DNA from: an uncultured Bacteroidales bacterium
Lineage (GTDB): Bacteria > Bacteroidota > Bacteroidia > Bacteroidales > P3
Direction: 5' to 3'
Length of the DNA stretch: 64,000 bases
Assembly: GCA_900314725.1 (NCBI GenBank)
Contig: OMWJ01000007.1
Location: 32,163 to 96,162, forward strand
The notes under the pieces are model-generated. The model searched no databases. It saw only the letters and a list, made by a program, of their open reading frames with translations, and had not been told where the DNA came from. Below, one piece after another: positions 16,204 through 25,368 of this stretch; positions within the stretch are counted from its first letter, which is position 1, and each line of letters opens with the position of its first letter. A program made the position numbers and the translations under genes.

Positions 16204-18426
16204 ATGAATGACAACGTAAAAAAATATGAAGGGATTGATTTGTACGCTGAACTAAAAAGGATTTTCGGCTTTACAAATTTCAAGGGTTATCAAGAGAAAG
16301 TTATTAAAGACATCCTTAGTGGTAGGAATGTAATGGTCATTATGCCTACGGGAGGAGGTAAAAGTTTATGCTATCAACTACCAGCTTTGCTAATGGATGG
16401 TACTGCAATAGTAATCTCTCCACTTATTTCTTTGATGAAAAATCAAGTGGATGCTATTCGACAGATGCTCAACGATGATTCAGTCGCTCATTTCTTGAAC
16501 TCTTCTCTGTCCAAGCGAGAGATGGATACTGTGAAGAGTGATATAAGAAACAAAAGGACAAAACTATTATATGTTGCACCGGAATCCCTTACTAAACAAG
16601 ATAATGTTGATTTCTTTTCTAAAATACAAATCTCTTTTTATGCAATAGATGAAGCTCACTGTATAAGTGAATGGGGACATGATTTTCGTCCAGAATATAG
16701 AAGGATAAGAGAAATAGCTAATAATATTGGTCAAAATGTTCCTCTTGTTGCTCTGACTGCTACTGCTACAGATAAAGTAAGACAAGATATAATAAAAAAT
16801 CTTGAAATTCCAGATGCTGCTGTTTATATTGCATCTTTCAACCGTCCAAACCTATATTATGAGATAAGACCAAAACCACGAGATGAAAAAGATGTAATAA
16901 AGCAAATCCTACGTTTTATAAAAGATAATCAAAACAAAAGTGGTATAATATATTGTTTAAGCCGAAAGAAAGTAGAAGAAGTTGCTGAAATTCTTAACTT
17001 AAATGGAGTAAAAGCTTTGCCATATCATGCAGGTTTAGATGCTTCAACAAGAGCTTTGAATCAGGATAAGTTTATTTTAGAAGAAATAAATGTTATTGTT
17101 GCAACTATTGCTTTTGGGATGGGAATAGATAAACCAGATGTTCGTTATGTTATTCACTATGATATGCCAAGAAGTTTAGAGGGATATTATCAAGAAACAG
17201 GACGAGCAGGAAGAGATGGAGGAGAAGGGAAATGCATTGCTTTCTATTCAGAAAAAGATATAAATAAGTTAGAAAGGTTTCTTGTAGATAAGACAGTACC
17301 AGAAAGAGAAGTTGCAGCAGGTCTTATAGAAGCGACAATGTCTTATACTGAAAGTGCTGTTTGTAGAAGAATAAACCTGTTAAAATACTTCGGAGAAGAA
17401 TATCCAGAGGGTTCTTGTAATAATTGCGACAATTGTCTTCATCCAAAAACAAAAGTAAATTCAAAAGATGATATCATAGCTGTCATTGAATTAGTTTATG
17501 GAGTTAAACAGATGTTTAAAACTTCTCATCTTTTGGATATAATTATGGGAAGAAAGACAACTGCCATAAAAACGTGTAAGCATGATAAGTTAGAGTGGTT
17601 TGGTATTGGAGCAAACGACAAAGAACTTCATTGGAAAGCAGTTATTAGACAATGTATTTTGGAAGGTTTCCTTAGAAAAGATATTGAAAGTTATGGGCTT
17701 TTGAAGATACAGAAGGAAGGTTATAATTTTCTAAAAAAACCTTATGACATACTTGTACCAGAAGACCATGATTATAATGAAGACATTGCAGAAGAAGAAG
17801 CAATAATGACTTCAAGCGGAGAGAGTGCCGCTGTTGATAGCGTATTGTTCTCTATATTGAAAGACATACGAAATTCTATTGCACAAAAAGAAAAGTTACC
17901 GCCATACGTTATTTTTGAGGAGCGTTCTTTAAGTGATATGACTATTCAGTATCCTACAACAATAGAAGAAATGAAAAATATCGTTGGTGTAGGAGAGGCT
18001 AAAGCAAAAAAATATGGGCAAGAGTTTTGTGATACTATAAAAAGATATGTAGAAGATAATGATATAGAAAAGCCACAAGAAATGGTTGTAAAAAGCCTTG
18101 TCAATAAGAGTGGCTTGAAAGTATATATTATAAAAAGTATAGACAAAAAACTTGCCTTAGAAGACATTGCTCGTGGCAAAGGTCTGACAATGGAAGAACT
18201 TCTAACAGAAATAGAGTCTATTATTTCTTCAGGAACAAAGTTAGATATATCCTATTATATTAATGAAGTAGTAGATCCTTATCATCAAGATGAAATCCTT
18301 GAATGTTTAAAAGAAATGGAAACAGACGATATTCAAGAGGTGATGGAAGAATTAGGTTATGATGAATACACAGAAGAAGAAGTCAGACTGATGAGAATAC
18401 AGTTTATCTGTGAATATGGTCATTAA
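16204..18426 (+). CDS. recQ: ATP-dependent DNA helicase RecQ
   Basis: The protein is 740 residues and unwinds DNA 3' to 5' in recombination and repair. Helicase motif I MPTGGGKSLCYQLP is near residue 47. The DEAH box AIDEAHCISEWGHDFR, motif VI QETGRAGRDG and the zinc site with CRRINLLKYF and CNNCDNC follow. A winged-helix RQC region, then an HRDC domain (about 535-610) with the helix-hairpin IVGVGEAKAKKYG, and a further C-terminal helical extension of about 110 residues complete it. The order is typical of RecQ in this phylum. Confidence 0.97.
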   Translation: MNDNVKKYEGIDLYAELKRIFGFTNFKGYQEKVIKDILSGRNVMVIMPTGGGKSLCYQLPALLMDGTAIVISPLISLMKNQVDAIRQMLNDDSVAHFLNSSLSKREMDTVKSDIRNKRTKLLYVAPESLTKQDNVDFFSKIQISFYAIDEAHCISEWGHDFRPEYRRIREIANNIGQNVPLVALTATATDKVRQDIIKNLEIPDAAVYIASFNRPNLYYEIRPKPRDEKDVIKQILRFIKDNQNKSGIIYCLSRKKVEEVAEILNLNGVKALPYHAGLDASTRALNQDKFILEEINVIVATIAFGMGIDKPDVRYVIHYDMPRSLEGYYQETGRAGRDGGEGKCIAFYSEKDINKLERFLVDKTVPEREVAAGLIEATMSYTESAVCRRINLLKYFGEEYPEGSCNNCDNCLHPKTKVNSKDDIIAVIELVYGVKQMFKTSHLLDIIMGRKTTAIKTCKHDKLEWFGIGANDKELHWKAVIRQCILEGFLRKDIESYGLLKIQKEGYNFLKKPYDILVPEDHDYNEDIAEEEAIMTSSGESAAVDSVLFSILKDIRNSIAQKEKLPPYVIFEERSLSDMTIQYPTTIEEMKNIVGVGEAKAKKYGQEFCDTIKRYVEDNDIEKPQEMVVKSLVNKSGLKVYIIKSIDKKLALEDIARGKGLTMEELLTEIESIISSGTKLDISYYINEVVDPYHQDEILECLKEMETDDIQEVMEELGYDEYTEEEVRLMRIQFICEYGH

Positions 18427-18454
18427 TTTTTATTATTTTTTTCTTTATTTTTGA

Positions 18455-20194
18455 TTAGGCTTCGCGCTGGCGAGTGCCCATACGAGCTTCTACTACATTA
18501 ACCACGTAATCACCTAACTTCTCACACTCGTTCACAAGGTCTATGAAGATAGTCCCCTCGGCATAGGTGTAGAGGTGGTTGTTGACATCAACAATGTTCT
18601 GGGCTCTTAACTGATTACGACAGTTGTTGATGTTGTTCTCTATATCGAAAGTGAGATTAACATCGTAAGCCTCCTTGCGGCCACCCATCAGTTTGTTCAT
18701 CTGGGTAAGAGCTTGATCTATGAGTTCCATCATTTTGTGAAGATCGCTGTACTGTTTCTCTATAAAATGATCTTCTCTCTTTGAATATTTACGATTGATA
18801 GTGCGAGCCATGTTGAAACAAGCATCACCTATAGATTCCAGTTCGCTAATCTCACGAAGCATAGCACGAATCTTGCCCTTTGTATCGTCAGAAAGGTGAG
18901 CGTCGCTAACGCTCTCAAGGTATTTGGCTATCTCAAATTCCATGTTGTCGGAGATTCCTTCGTATTTCTCAATGCGTGCGTAAAGCTTGTTGAAATCAGC
19001 CTCGTTGTTCTTCTCCTTACTACGCTCGCTTGAAGAACGATCAAGTAACTCCTGTACCATACCAAACATACGTTGCATTCTATTAGAGAAAGCTTGAATC
19101 TCTTTATGTGCTTCAAGTACGGAGAGTTCTGGGGTTTTCATAAAACCAGCTGTAATGAAATGTAGGCGGAAGTCCTCCTCCTCGTCCATCTTCTTAGGCT
19201 TGATGACCCAGCATACAAATTTCTCAATCTGAGGTATAAACCAAATGAGGATAGTTGCGTTGATGACATTGAAACCTGTGTGGAAGGCTGCCAACACAAA
19301 AGTTAGATATGTTTCTTTTGGCAGGCTGTTCATGTCTTGATGCATTACTCCGCCACCAACACGTTGTACCATCCATTCTATACCATCTACGAACCAGTAG
19401 AAGACCACGAGTATCCAAATGACGCCAAAGACGTTGAAGAACATATGAGCTAAGGCTGCTCGGCGTGCCTGTGTGTTGGCTGAAAGGGCAGCTAAGTTAG
19501 AGGTAATAGTAGTGCCGATATTCTCACCCAGTACTAAGGCAATACCCATAGAAATAGGCATAGCACCGCTACCGCATAGTAGCATGGTGATGGCCATTAC
19601 TGCTGCTGAAGATTGCACACAGAATGTTAGTATACCGCCTAAGAATAAAAAAGTGAAAATAGTCCAATAGGAATGCATGTCGAACGATTTGAAGAATGAC
19701 AATACGTTTTCGTTGTGTCCTAAATCCATAGCTTGGCCTGTAAGACGTAGCGTAGTTAGTCCCAAGATAAGCAATCCTAAACCAAAGAGAAAGTCGCCGA
19801 TGTAGCGGTGCTTTTTCATATATATCATGATGATACCGATAAAAAAGCTGACATAACTTACGATACTTATATCGAACGATGCACCTAAAGCCATAATCCA
19901 AGCTGTAAGCGTAGTGCCGATGTTGGCTCCCATTATGACCGAGATAGCTTGTGCAAGAGTAAGTAAGCCGGCATTGACAAATGAAACAGTCATCACAGTA
20001 GTAGCCGTTGATGACTGTACAGAGGCTGTAACAATAGCGCCTGTTAATAATCCTGTAAAACGATTTGAAGTCATGGCTCCAAGTGCGTGTCGCAACTGTG
20101 GTCCAGCCATTTTTTGCAAGGCTTCACTCATAGACTTCATACCAAACATAAGAAGTGCCAGTGAGCCAAGCATAGTGAATATTGTAAGTATCAT
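18455..20194 (-). CDS. Na+/phosphate cotransporter with C-terminal PhoU-like domain
   Basis: The protein is 579 residues. Two inverted NaPi repeats show the paired QSS motifs ASVQSSTATT (near residue 60) and CVQSSAAVMA (near 190). Each is followed by a glycine-rich G-A/E-N-I-G-T-T motif. About eight membrane helices end near residue 330. A PhoU-like helical domain (about 355-575) follows and probably senses or regulates phosphate uptake. The gene is clearly richer in G+C than its neighbours: 32 of 60 bases at 19441-19500, against 19 of 60 at 17401-17460 in recQ. This suggests recent transfer from a related but less A+T-rich bacterium. Confidence 0.93.
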   Translation of the reverse strand: MILTIFTMLGSLALLMFGMKSMSEALQKMAGPQLRHALGAMTSNRFTGLLTGAIVTASVQSSTATTVMTVSFVNAGLLTLAQAISVIMGANIGTTLTAWIMALGASFDISIVSYVSFFIGIIMIYMKKHRYIGDFLFGLGLLILGLTTLRLTGQAMDLGHNENVLSFFKSFDMHSYWTIFTFLFLGGILTFCVQSSAAVMAITMLLCGSGAMPISMGIALVLGENIGTTITSNLAALSANTQARRAALAHMFFNVFGVIWILVVFYWFVDGIEWMVQRVGGGVMHQDMNSLPKETYLTFVLAAFHTGFNVINATILIWFIPQIEKFVCWVIKPKKMDEEEDFRLHFITAGFMKTPELSVLEAHKEIQAFSNRMQRMFGMVQELLDRSSSERSKEKNNEADFNKLYARIEKYEGISDNMEFEIAKYLESVSDAHLSDDTKGKIRAMLREISELESIGDACFNMARTINRKYSKREDHFIEKQYSDLHKMMELIDQALTQMNKLMGGRKEAYDVNLTFDIENNINNCRNQLRAQNIVDVNNHLYTYAEGTIFIDLVNECEKLGDYVVNVVEARMGTRQREA

Positions 20195-20229
20195 CCAAAT
20201 AAATGTTAGTTAATAATCTAAATTCGTTG

Positions 20230-20237
20230 CAAAGGTA
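20230..20237 (-). promoter_or_regulatory. Na/Pi gene -7 element TACCTTTG
   Basis: The complement of 20230-20237 reads TACCTTTG, 36 bases upstream of the ATG. It is a native-style promoter in front of a gene with foreign-looking composition. Confidence 0.55.
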
Positions 20238-20408
20238 ACAAAAAAGTATGATATATTGAACTTAATTTATGAAACTTTTTTTGTGAGTCTGCCTATAAAT
20301 TATTGAAATAATAGGAAAAATGAATAGGTAGCATGGATATATTTAGATGAAAAAAGGAATGTATCAAAATTTACGCATATTTTTCAAAATGATACAAGGT
20401 ATATTCTA

Positions 20409-20526
20409 TGTAGAAAAAAACTCTTCGTTTTGAGAAAAAAAGACTTGGTTTTAAATTTTTAAATCTTGATGTTTATAGTATAAAGAGTTGGTTTTAATTT
20501 TTTAAAACCAACTCTTTTTTTTGTAG
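20409..20526. repeat. 21-23 bp phased repeat array R5
   Basis: About five units with cores ACTCTTCGTTTTGAG, AAGACTTGGTTTT, AAATCTTGATG, AAGAGTTGGTTTT and the inverted AAAACCAACTCTT occupy this stretch. Unit spacing is 21-25 bases. It fills most of the 348-base gap between two leftward genes. Nothing gene-like is seen in the rest of that gap. Confidence 0.75.
20482..20522. terminator. Hairpin closing array R5
   Basis: A 16-bp stem (20482-20497 with 20502-20517) has a TTTT loop. The longer T run follows on the rightward strand, although the adjacent gene (ending 20543) is read leftward, where the tail is only TTTATAC. The sequence matches the R3 hairpin except for one compensated base pair. 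Confidence 0.7.
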
Positions 20527-20542
20527 GATTAAATGATAATTT

Positions 20543-20821
20543 TTATTCTCTTTCCTGTATGGTTACATGTATTGTGTCTCCGCCTTGTTTGCCTAACTTT
20601 TTGCGGATAGATTTCAGAACTCCTATGATATGTTGTTCTGTTCCCATTTTAACAAGTGAGCCATCGTACTTAATACCATCAAATGTAGCCCGAACCTTCA
20701 CTCTTCCTTTGCCAAATTCTTGTCTTACATCAAAAGGAAACTCAACCCACGCCGCATCAATCTCATTGTCGGGAATGATGACGGCGTCAAACTCATAGAT
20801 TTTGGGATTAATCATCTTCAA
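20543..20821 (-). CDS. DUF1905-domain protein
   Basis: The product is 92 residues of beta-rich sequence. It carries DUF1905 features: FDAVIIPDNEIDAAWVEFPFDV near the start, then GKGRVKVRATFDG, YDGSLVKMG and a GDTIHVTI strand at the end. DUF1905 proteins are small beta-barrel-like proteins with no established function. The gene follows the phosphohexomutase gene by 51 bases and may share its transcript, which would end at the R5 hairpin. Confidence 0.85.
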   Translation of the reverse strand: MKMINPKIYEFDAVIIPDNEIDAAWVEFPFDVRQEFGKGRVKVRATFDGIKYDGSLVKMGTEQHIIGVLKSIRKKLGKQGGDTIHVTIQERE

Positions 20822-20872
20822 AATCTTCTCTTTATGATTTTATCTCCTTGTAGAACGTGTTGAAATATAGGT

Positions 20873-22615
20873 TTATACAAGATTTAACTCTTTTTTGATT
20901 TGTTCTATCTTGTTTTGAGATTGTTCTAATAAGTCTGCGAAGTTATCATTTGCATTAAACTCAGACCTTACTCCAAAGTAGAATTTTATTTTAGGTTCTG
21001 TGCCGGAAGGACGGACAGAGATTTTGCTTCCGTCTTCCAAATAATATTGTAGAACATTAGATTTAGGAAGAGAAAGTTTTTCTTCTTTGTTGTTGATAAG
21101 GTCTTTGCTTATTTGCAGTTCTATATCATTGATTTTTACAACCCTTTTTCCGATAACAGTCTTTGGAGGATTGTTTCTGAAGTCAGACATCATTTTTTCT
21201 ATCTCCTCTGCTCCCGTCTTGCCTTTGCGGACTATGGAAACAAGGCCGTCTTGGTAGTAACCATATTTACGGTATATCTCTAAAAGAATATCATAAATAG
21301 TTTTGCCATTTTGTTTTGCCCATGCACACATTTCTGCTAAAATACAGCAAGTTGAGACTGCATCTTTATCTCTTACGAAATCACCTAACAAATAGCCATA
21401 ACTTTCTTCACCTCCGCCGATATATTGCTCCTTACCCTCCAAGTTAAGTATTTTGTCAGCAATCCATTTGAAACCAGTCAAAACATCATAGCATTTTACT
21501 TTATAGTCTTCAGCTAAAACTTTGATAAGTTCAGATGTAACTATTGTTTTTATAATAAATTCGTTGCCTTTCAAAAGACCAAGCTCTGTATATCTTTGAA
21601 GGATATAGTAAGTAAGGAGAGTTGCTGTTTGATTGCCGTTGAGCATCATTACCTTTCCTTCGTTGTCCCTTATTGTCAGAGCCTCACGGTCAGCATCTGG
21701 GTCAGTGGCAAGAAGAATGTCTGCTTTTTCTTCCTCCATTAGTTTTATGCCAAGTTCCAATGCTTTCCTTTCCTCAGGGTTTGGAGAGACAGTTGTTGGG
21801 AAATTGCCGTCTGGAATGCTTTGTTGCTTTTCAGTAACTATGTTGTTGAAACCGTATAGTTTAAGTGCTTCTGGTACAATCCTGAATCCTGTTCCATGCA
21901 AAGGCGTATAAGCAATTTTAATGTTCTTGTAGTTCTCCAATCCTTTGTCTGCAAGAGACAAAGTTTTGATTTTTTCGAAATATATTTTGTCAAATTCGTC
22001 AGGAAGTATGGTTATGTTATCCATATTCTCCTGCATGATGACTTGAGAAATATCATTTATTGCATCAACTCTTGTTATTACGTTCTCGTCATGAGGGAAT
22101 ACTAATTGAGCACCGTCATTCCAATATGCTTTGTAGCCATTGTATTCTTTAGGATTATGAGATGCAGTAAGCATTACTCCTGCATCGCAATGCAGTTCTC
22201 TTACTGCGAAACTCAAAAGAGGAGTAGGGTGAATGTTCTCAAATAGAAAGACTTTGAAACCATTGCCAGCAAACACTTTAGCAACAATTGTGGCAAAATC
22301 TTTGCTGTTGTTTCTGCTATCAAAAGCTATTGCAACTTTTATTTCTTGTTTTGCGGAATTCTGTTCTTTGATATAAGTGGCAAAACCTTGAGTAGCCATT
22401 GCAACAACAATGCTATTCATTCTGTTTGTGCCGACTCCCATCACGCCTCTTAAACCTCCTGTTCCAAAAGCAAGTTTTTTGTAGAAAGCGTCGTTGAATT
22501 CGTCAATGTTTTCTTCTTTTAGACGCTTGATTTCTTTCTTTATATCTTCGTTGATGCTGTCTGAGTTTAACCACTGTTCAGCATTTATTAACGCTTGTTT
22601 GTCCAATTCAGCCAT
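20873..22615 (-). CDS. Phosphoglucomutase/phosphomannomutase family protein
   Basis: The protein is 580 residues of the alpha-D-phosphohexomutase superfamily and moves phosphate between C1 and C6 of a hexose. The phosphoserine loop is TASHNPKEYNGYKAYW (Ser near residue 150). The metal loop is DPDADREAL, the sugar-binding loop GGEESYGYL and the phosphate-binding loop RPSGTEPKIKFYF. The length and loop type match the larger PgcA-like or phosphopentomutase-like group, so glucose-1-phosphate is the likeliest substrate but this is not certain. It follows a Sel1-repeat gene by only four bases. Confidence 0.94.
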   Translation of the reverse strand: MAELDKQALINAEQWLNSDSINEDIKKEIKRLKEENIDEFNDAFYKKLAFGTGGLRGVMGVGTNRMNSIVVAMATQGFATYIKEQNSAKQEIKVAIAFDSRNNSKDFATIVAKVFAGNGFKVFLFENIHPTPLLSFAVRELHCDAGVMLTASHNPKEYNGYKAYWNDGAQLVFPHDENVITRVDAINDISQVIMQENMDNITILPDEFDKIYFEKIKTLSLADKGLENYKNIKIAYTPLHGTGFRIVPEALKLYGFNNIVTEKQQSIPDGNFPTTVSPNPEERKALELGIKLMEEEKADILLATDPDADREALTIRDNEGKVMMLNGNQTATLLTYYILQRYTELGLLKGNEFIIKTIVTSELIKVLAEDYKVKCYDVLTGFKWIADKILNLEGKEQYIGGGEESYGYLLGDFVRDKDAVSTCCILAEMCAWAKQNGKTIYDILLEIYRKYGYYQDGLVSIVRKGKTGAEEIEKMMSDFRNNPPKTVIGKRVVKINDIELQISKDLINNKEEKLSLPKSNVLQYYLEDGSKISVRPSGTEPKIKFYFGVRSEFNANDNFADLLEQSQNKIEQIKKELNLV

Positions 22616-22619
22616 GATC

Positions 22620-23630
22620 TTATCTCCTTTTTTTATTGTTCTTTTGATTTTCTAAATATTCTTGTGCTTCTGCATTGCCCATTGAAGCTGCTTTTGTGTA
22701 GAATTCCAATGCTTTCTTTTTGTTCTTCTTTACACTTTCGCCATTTTGGTATGCTTTTGCAAGAATGAGGTAACTATCTGCTTTATAGATTTTCTTTAGG
22801 TTTAAGATTTCGTTGAGGTCATCAGTCTTTTGATAGTTCTTTAAGGCAATAACTTCTTTTGCTTGCAGGATACCATTATTGGCCGCAAGTTTGTAGTACT
22901 TTAGGGCTTTGTTTTCATCTTTTTCTCCTGCATATCCATTTTGTAATAATTCGGCATAGACATACTGAGCCATAGGAATATCTTTTTCCAATGCGATGTT
23001 TGTAAGTGTGTATGCTCTTTCATAATCTGGAGCGATAGAACCGTTGGATGAAAGTATGTAAGCTAAATAAGCCATAGCTACGGTGTCGTTATTCTTTATC
23101 GCTTTTTCGTACCAATAGACAGACTCTTGCCAATTTTCTTCAACAACTTCGCCTGCTAAATAGCAATCTCCGATACGTCTTTGTGCCAAGCCTTCTTCTC
23201 TTTCAGCACATACTCTATACCAAAGATAAGCACGCGAAAGGCTTTGACGAGTTCCTAATCCTGCGTCAAACATAGTTGCAACCTTTAGCTGAGATCTTTC
23301 ATGGCCTCGTTCAGCTGCTTTTATATAATAATTGAAAGCATTAGTGTAGTTCTGATTACAGCCTAAGCCTTCTTCATACATAGAAGCTGTCATATAACAA
23401 GCTTCCAAATTACCTCTGTCTCCTGCTTGCTTGTACCAAACAAAGGCTTTCTTGTAGTCTTGAAGCATTCCAACTCCTTTATAATACTGTTCTGCTAAGT
23501 TATACATAGCAGTAACGTTGCCAGAACGTGCTTTTAGTTCTAAATTCTGTTGAGCTTTTACATTGACATTGCATAAAACTAATGCAAAAGCAAAGAAAAT
23601 GATGATATTATTTAAGTTTCTATTCTTCAT
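22620..23630 (-). CDS. Exported Sel1-repeat protein
   Basis: The product is about 336 residues with a signal peptide (IIIFFAFALVLCNVNVKAQ). About seven Sel1/TPR-like repeats follow, with units such as AMYNLAEQYYKGVGMLQDYKKAFVWYKQAGDRGN. Such repeats are protein-interaction scaffolds. The start chosen is the ATG at 23630, which gives a normal signal peptide. It overlaps the end of the upstream Sel1 gene by 11 bases, and an ATG 21 bases earlier is possible. It probably has a periplasmic role linked to its paralogous neighbour. Confidence 0.88.
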   Translation of the reverse strand: MKNRNLNNIIIFFAFALVLCNVNVKAQQNLELKARSGNVTAMYNLAEQYYKGVGMLQDYKKAFVWYKQAGDRGNLEACYMTASMYEEGLGCNQNYTNAFNYYIKAAERGHERSQLKVATMFDAGLGTRQSLSRAYLWYRVCAEREEGLAQRRIGDCYLAGEVVEENWQESVYWYEKAIKNNDTVAMAYLAYILSSNGSIAPDYERAYTLTNIALEKDIPMAQYVYAELLQNGYAGEKDENKALKYYKLAANNGILQAKEVIALKNYQKTDDLNEILNLKKIYKADSYLILAKAYQNGESVKKNKKKALEFYTKAASMGNAEAQEYLENQKNNKKRR

Positions 23631-24225
23631 ATTGCCATAATTGTTTTTCATTCCAATATTCTAATGCTGTAGGATAGCCTTCGCGATAAGCCATTTTTAC
23701 ATAGTTAAGGCTTTGAGCAACATCTTTTTTGCAGCCTGTTCCTTCGTAATACATAGTTCCAACTTTGAACATAGCTTTTGCAAGACCTCCGTCATCTGCT
23801 GCTTGTTTATAGTATTTGAAAGCCGTAGGAAGATGTTTCGCAACACCGACTCCTTGCGAATACATTTCACCTAAAGAATAACATGCTTCATAGTTGTTTA
23901 AATCTGCAGCCTTTTTGTAATAAGTAAAAGCAAGATGAACATTCTGTTTTACGTCTGTACCATAGTAGTACAAGTCTCCAAGAGCCATAATAGCGTCTTT
24001 TTGATTTTGTTCTGCAGCTTTTTTGTACCAGTATATTGCTTTCTTTATATCTTTTTGCATTTTGCCGTCTTGAGAATACATTCTTCCCAATTTATATTGA
24101 GCAACTGGGTCCCCATCTTCAGCAGCTGCAACAAAAGTTTGGGCATGTAAAGAACCGATACTCAAAAAAGTAATCACAAAAACGAATGCTCCCAAAAGCA
24201 ATCTCTTTATTTTTATGTTGTTCAT
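23620..24225 (-). CDS. Exported Sel1-repeat protein
   Basis: The product is 201 residues. After a signal peptide (LLLGAFVFVITFLSIGSLHA) there are about four to five Sel1 repeats (for example AQYKLGRMYSQDGKMQKDIKKAIYWYKKAA, residues 41-70). It is shorter than, and paralogous to, the next gene, with which it overlaps. It heads a leftward unit of Sel1, Sel1, phosphohexomutase and probably the DUF1905 gene. The function is unknown beyond likely protein-protein contact in the periplasm. Confidence 0.88.
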   Translation of the reverse strand: MNNIKIKRLLLGAFVFVITFLSIGSLHAQTFVAAAEDGDPVAQYKLGRMYSQDGKMQKDIKKAIYWYKKAAEQNQKDAIMALGDLYYYGTDVKQNVHLAFTYYKKAADLNNYEACYSLGEMYSQGVGVAKHLPTAFKYYKQAADDGGLAKAMFKVGTMYYEGTGCKKDVAQSLNYVKMAYREGYPTALEYWNEKQLWQYEE

Positions 24226-24252
24226 ATAAGTTGTGTTTTAAAAATTGGACTA

Positions 24253-24260
24253 CAAAAATA
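24253..24260 (-). promoter_or_regulatory. -7 element TATTTTTG of the Sel1 unit
   Basis: The complement of 24253-24260 reads TATTTTTG, 28 bases upstream of the first Sel1 ATG. A TTG lies about 16-17 bases further upstream. Confidence 0.5.
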
Positions 24261-24319
24261 CTTAATTTTTATAATACAACGATGATAAATTCAAAATATT
24301 TACAAAATATCTTGTTTTT

Positions 24320-24372
24320 TTGCTTGAAGACTTTGTTTTAGTTGAAAAAAAGTGAGCTTTTTTGTTCAGAAT
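24320..24372. repeat. Short phased repeat R7
   Basis: Two units, GAAGACTTTGTTTTAGTT (from 24326) and a GAAAAAAAGTGAGC unit, lie between divergent genes. It is the shortest and weakest member of the family. Confidence 0.5.
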
Positions 24373-24393
24373 TTAAAATATTTTGTAAATAAA

Positions 24394-24424
24394 ATTGGTA
24401 GGAGAATAAAAAGTTGTAATTTTG
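24394..24424 (+). promoter_or_regulatory. Promoter, ATTG-N19-TAATTTTG
   Basis: ATTG (24394-24397) and TAATTTTG (24417-24424) are 19 bases apart, 35 bases before the ATG at 24459. Confidence 0.7.
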
Positions 24425-24458
24425 GAGCGTCTTAATAAACAGTATATATAAAAAAGCT

Positions 24459-25289
24459 ATGAAAAAACTACAGATAATATTATCATCTATACTTGGAGCA
24501 TTGTTTTTTTTTGCTTGTGATGACTATAATGAACAAGAATTTCTAAAACCTGCTGGCACAGAAATAGAAGAAGATATAGCAGTTACAAAAAATCAAAATT
24601 CTCAGGCTGTGTTGTTGGAAGAACATACAGGATGGGGTTGTAATAATTGTCCCCGTGCAGCAGAAAAGTTAGAGGATTTAAAGAAAGCTTTTGGGGATAA
24701 ACTGGTAGCAGTTGCGATTCATGCAGGGACTCTTGCTCAGCCGGGCAAGTCAAATAATTATCTTGATTTAAGAACAGACTATGGCAACACTTTGGCAGAT
24801 TTTTTTGGAATAAATGCAAGACCCGCTGGAATAATAAACAGAAATAACACTATGGTTCAGTATTCTGATTGGGAAAGTGTAATAAATTCAGAACTTTCAT
24901 CAAGTACTCATAGCATAAACATAGGTTTAGGTGTTAAAGAATCAGGTAACCAAATATATATAGGAACAGAACTGTCATTTATAAGAGATGTTAATAGTGA
25001 ATTATTGCTTACTTTGATTGTGGTAGAAGATGATATTGTCGGAGTTCAAAGAGATGGTACAGAAAAAATAGAAGACTATGTGTTTAAAAATGTACTTAGA
25101 GCAAATCCTCTTATAGAAATGCAGATAAATACAGAAAAAGTTTCTGCCAATGAAACTCTGAAAAAGAACTATGCAATAAAAATTGACTCCACTTGGAACT
25201 TGGATAATTGCAGAGTAGTTGCCATTGTAACAGATAAAAATACAGGTAAAGTTTTACAAGCAAATGAAATTTTTGTAAGAAATTCTTGA
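24459..25289 (+). CDS. Omp28-like lipoprotein
   Basis: The product is 276 residues. The lipobox ending in FFFAC (Cys near residue 20) predicts a lipoprotein. A thioredoxin-like Omp28 domain follows, with LLEEHTGWGCNNCPRAAEKLE (CxxC) and VAIHAGTLAQPG. This is the same domain as in the T9SS protein at 5442-7244 but without the sorting tail. Omp28-type proteins are outer-membrane-associated in Porphyromonas. A redox or adhesion role is possible. It has its own promoter. Confidence 0.88.
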   Translation: MKKLQIILSSILGALFFFACDDYNEQEFLKPAGTEIEEDIAVTKNQNSQAVLLEEHTGWGCNNCPRAAEKLEDLKKAFGDKLVAVAIHAGTLAQPGKSNNYLDLRTDYGNTLADFFGINARPAGIINRNNTMVQYSDWESVINSELSSSTHSINIGLGVKESGNQIYIGTELSFIRDVNSELLLTLIVVEDDIVGVQRDGTEKIEDYVFKNVLRANPLIEMQINTEKVSANETLKKNYAIKIDSTWNLDNCRVVAIVTDKNTGKVLQANEIFVRNS

Positions 25290-25294
25290 TTTTG

Positions 25295-25326
25295 TTTGTT
25301 TTTTCTAAAAAGTTGTACTACTTTTG
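25295..25326 (+). promoter_or_regulatory. Promoter, TTTG-N20-TACTTTTG
   Basis: TTTG (25295-25298) and TACTTTTG (25319-25326) are 20 bases apart. The gene downstream therefore has its own promoter despite following closely on the Omp28-like lipoprotein gene. Confidence 0.7.
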
Positions 25327-25368
25327 CAACTCGGATATAAAGAGGTTAATTAAATAAAAGATATAGAG

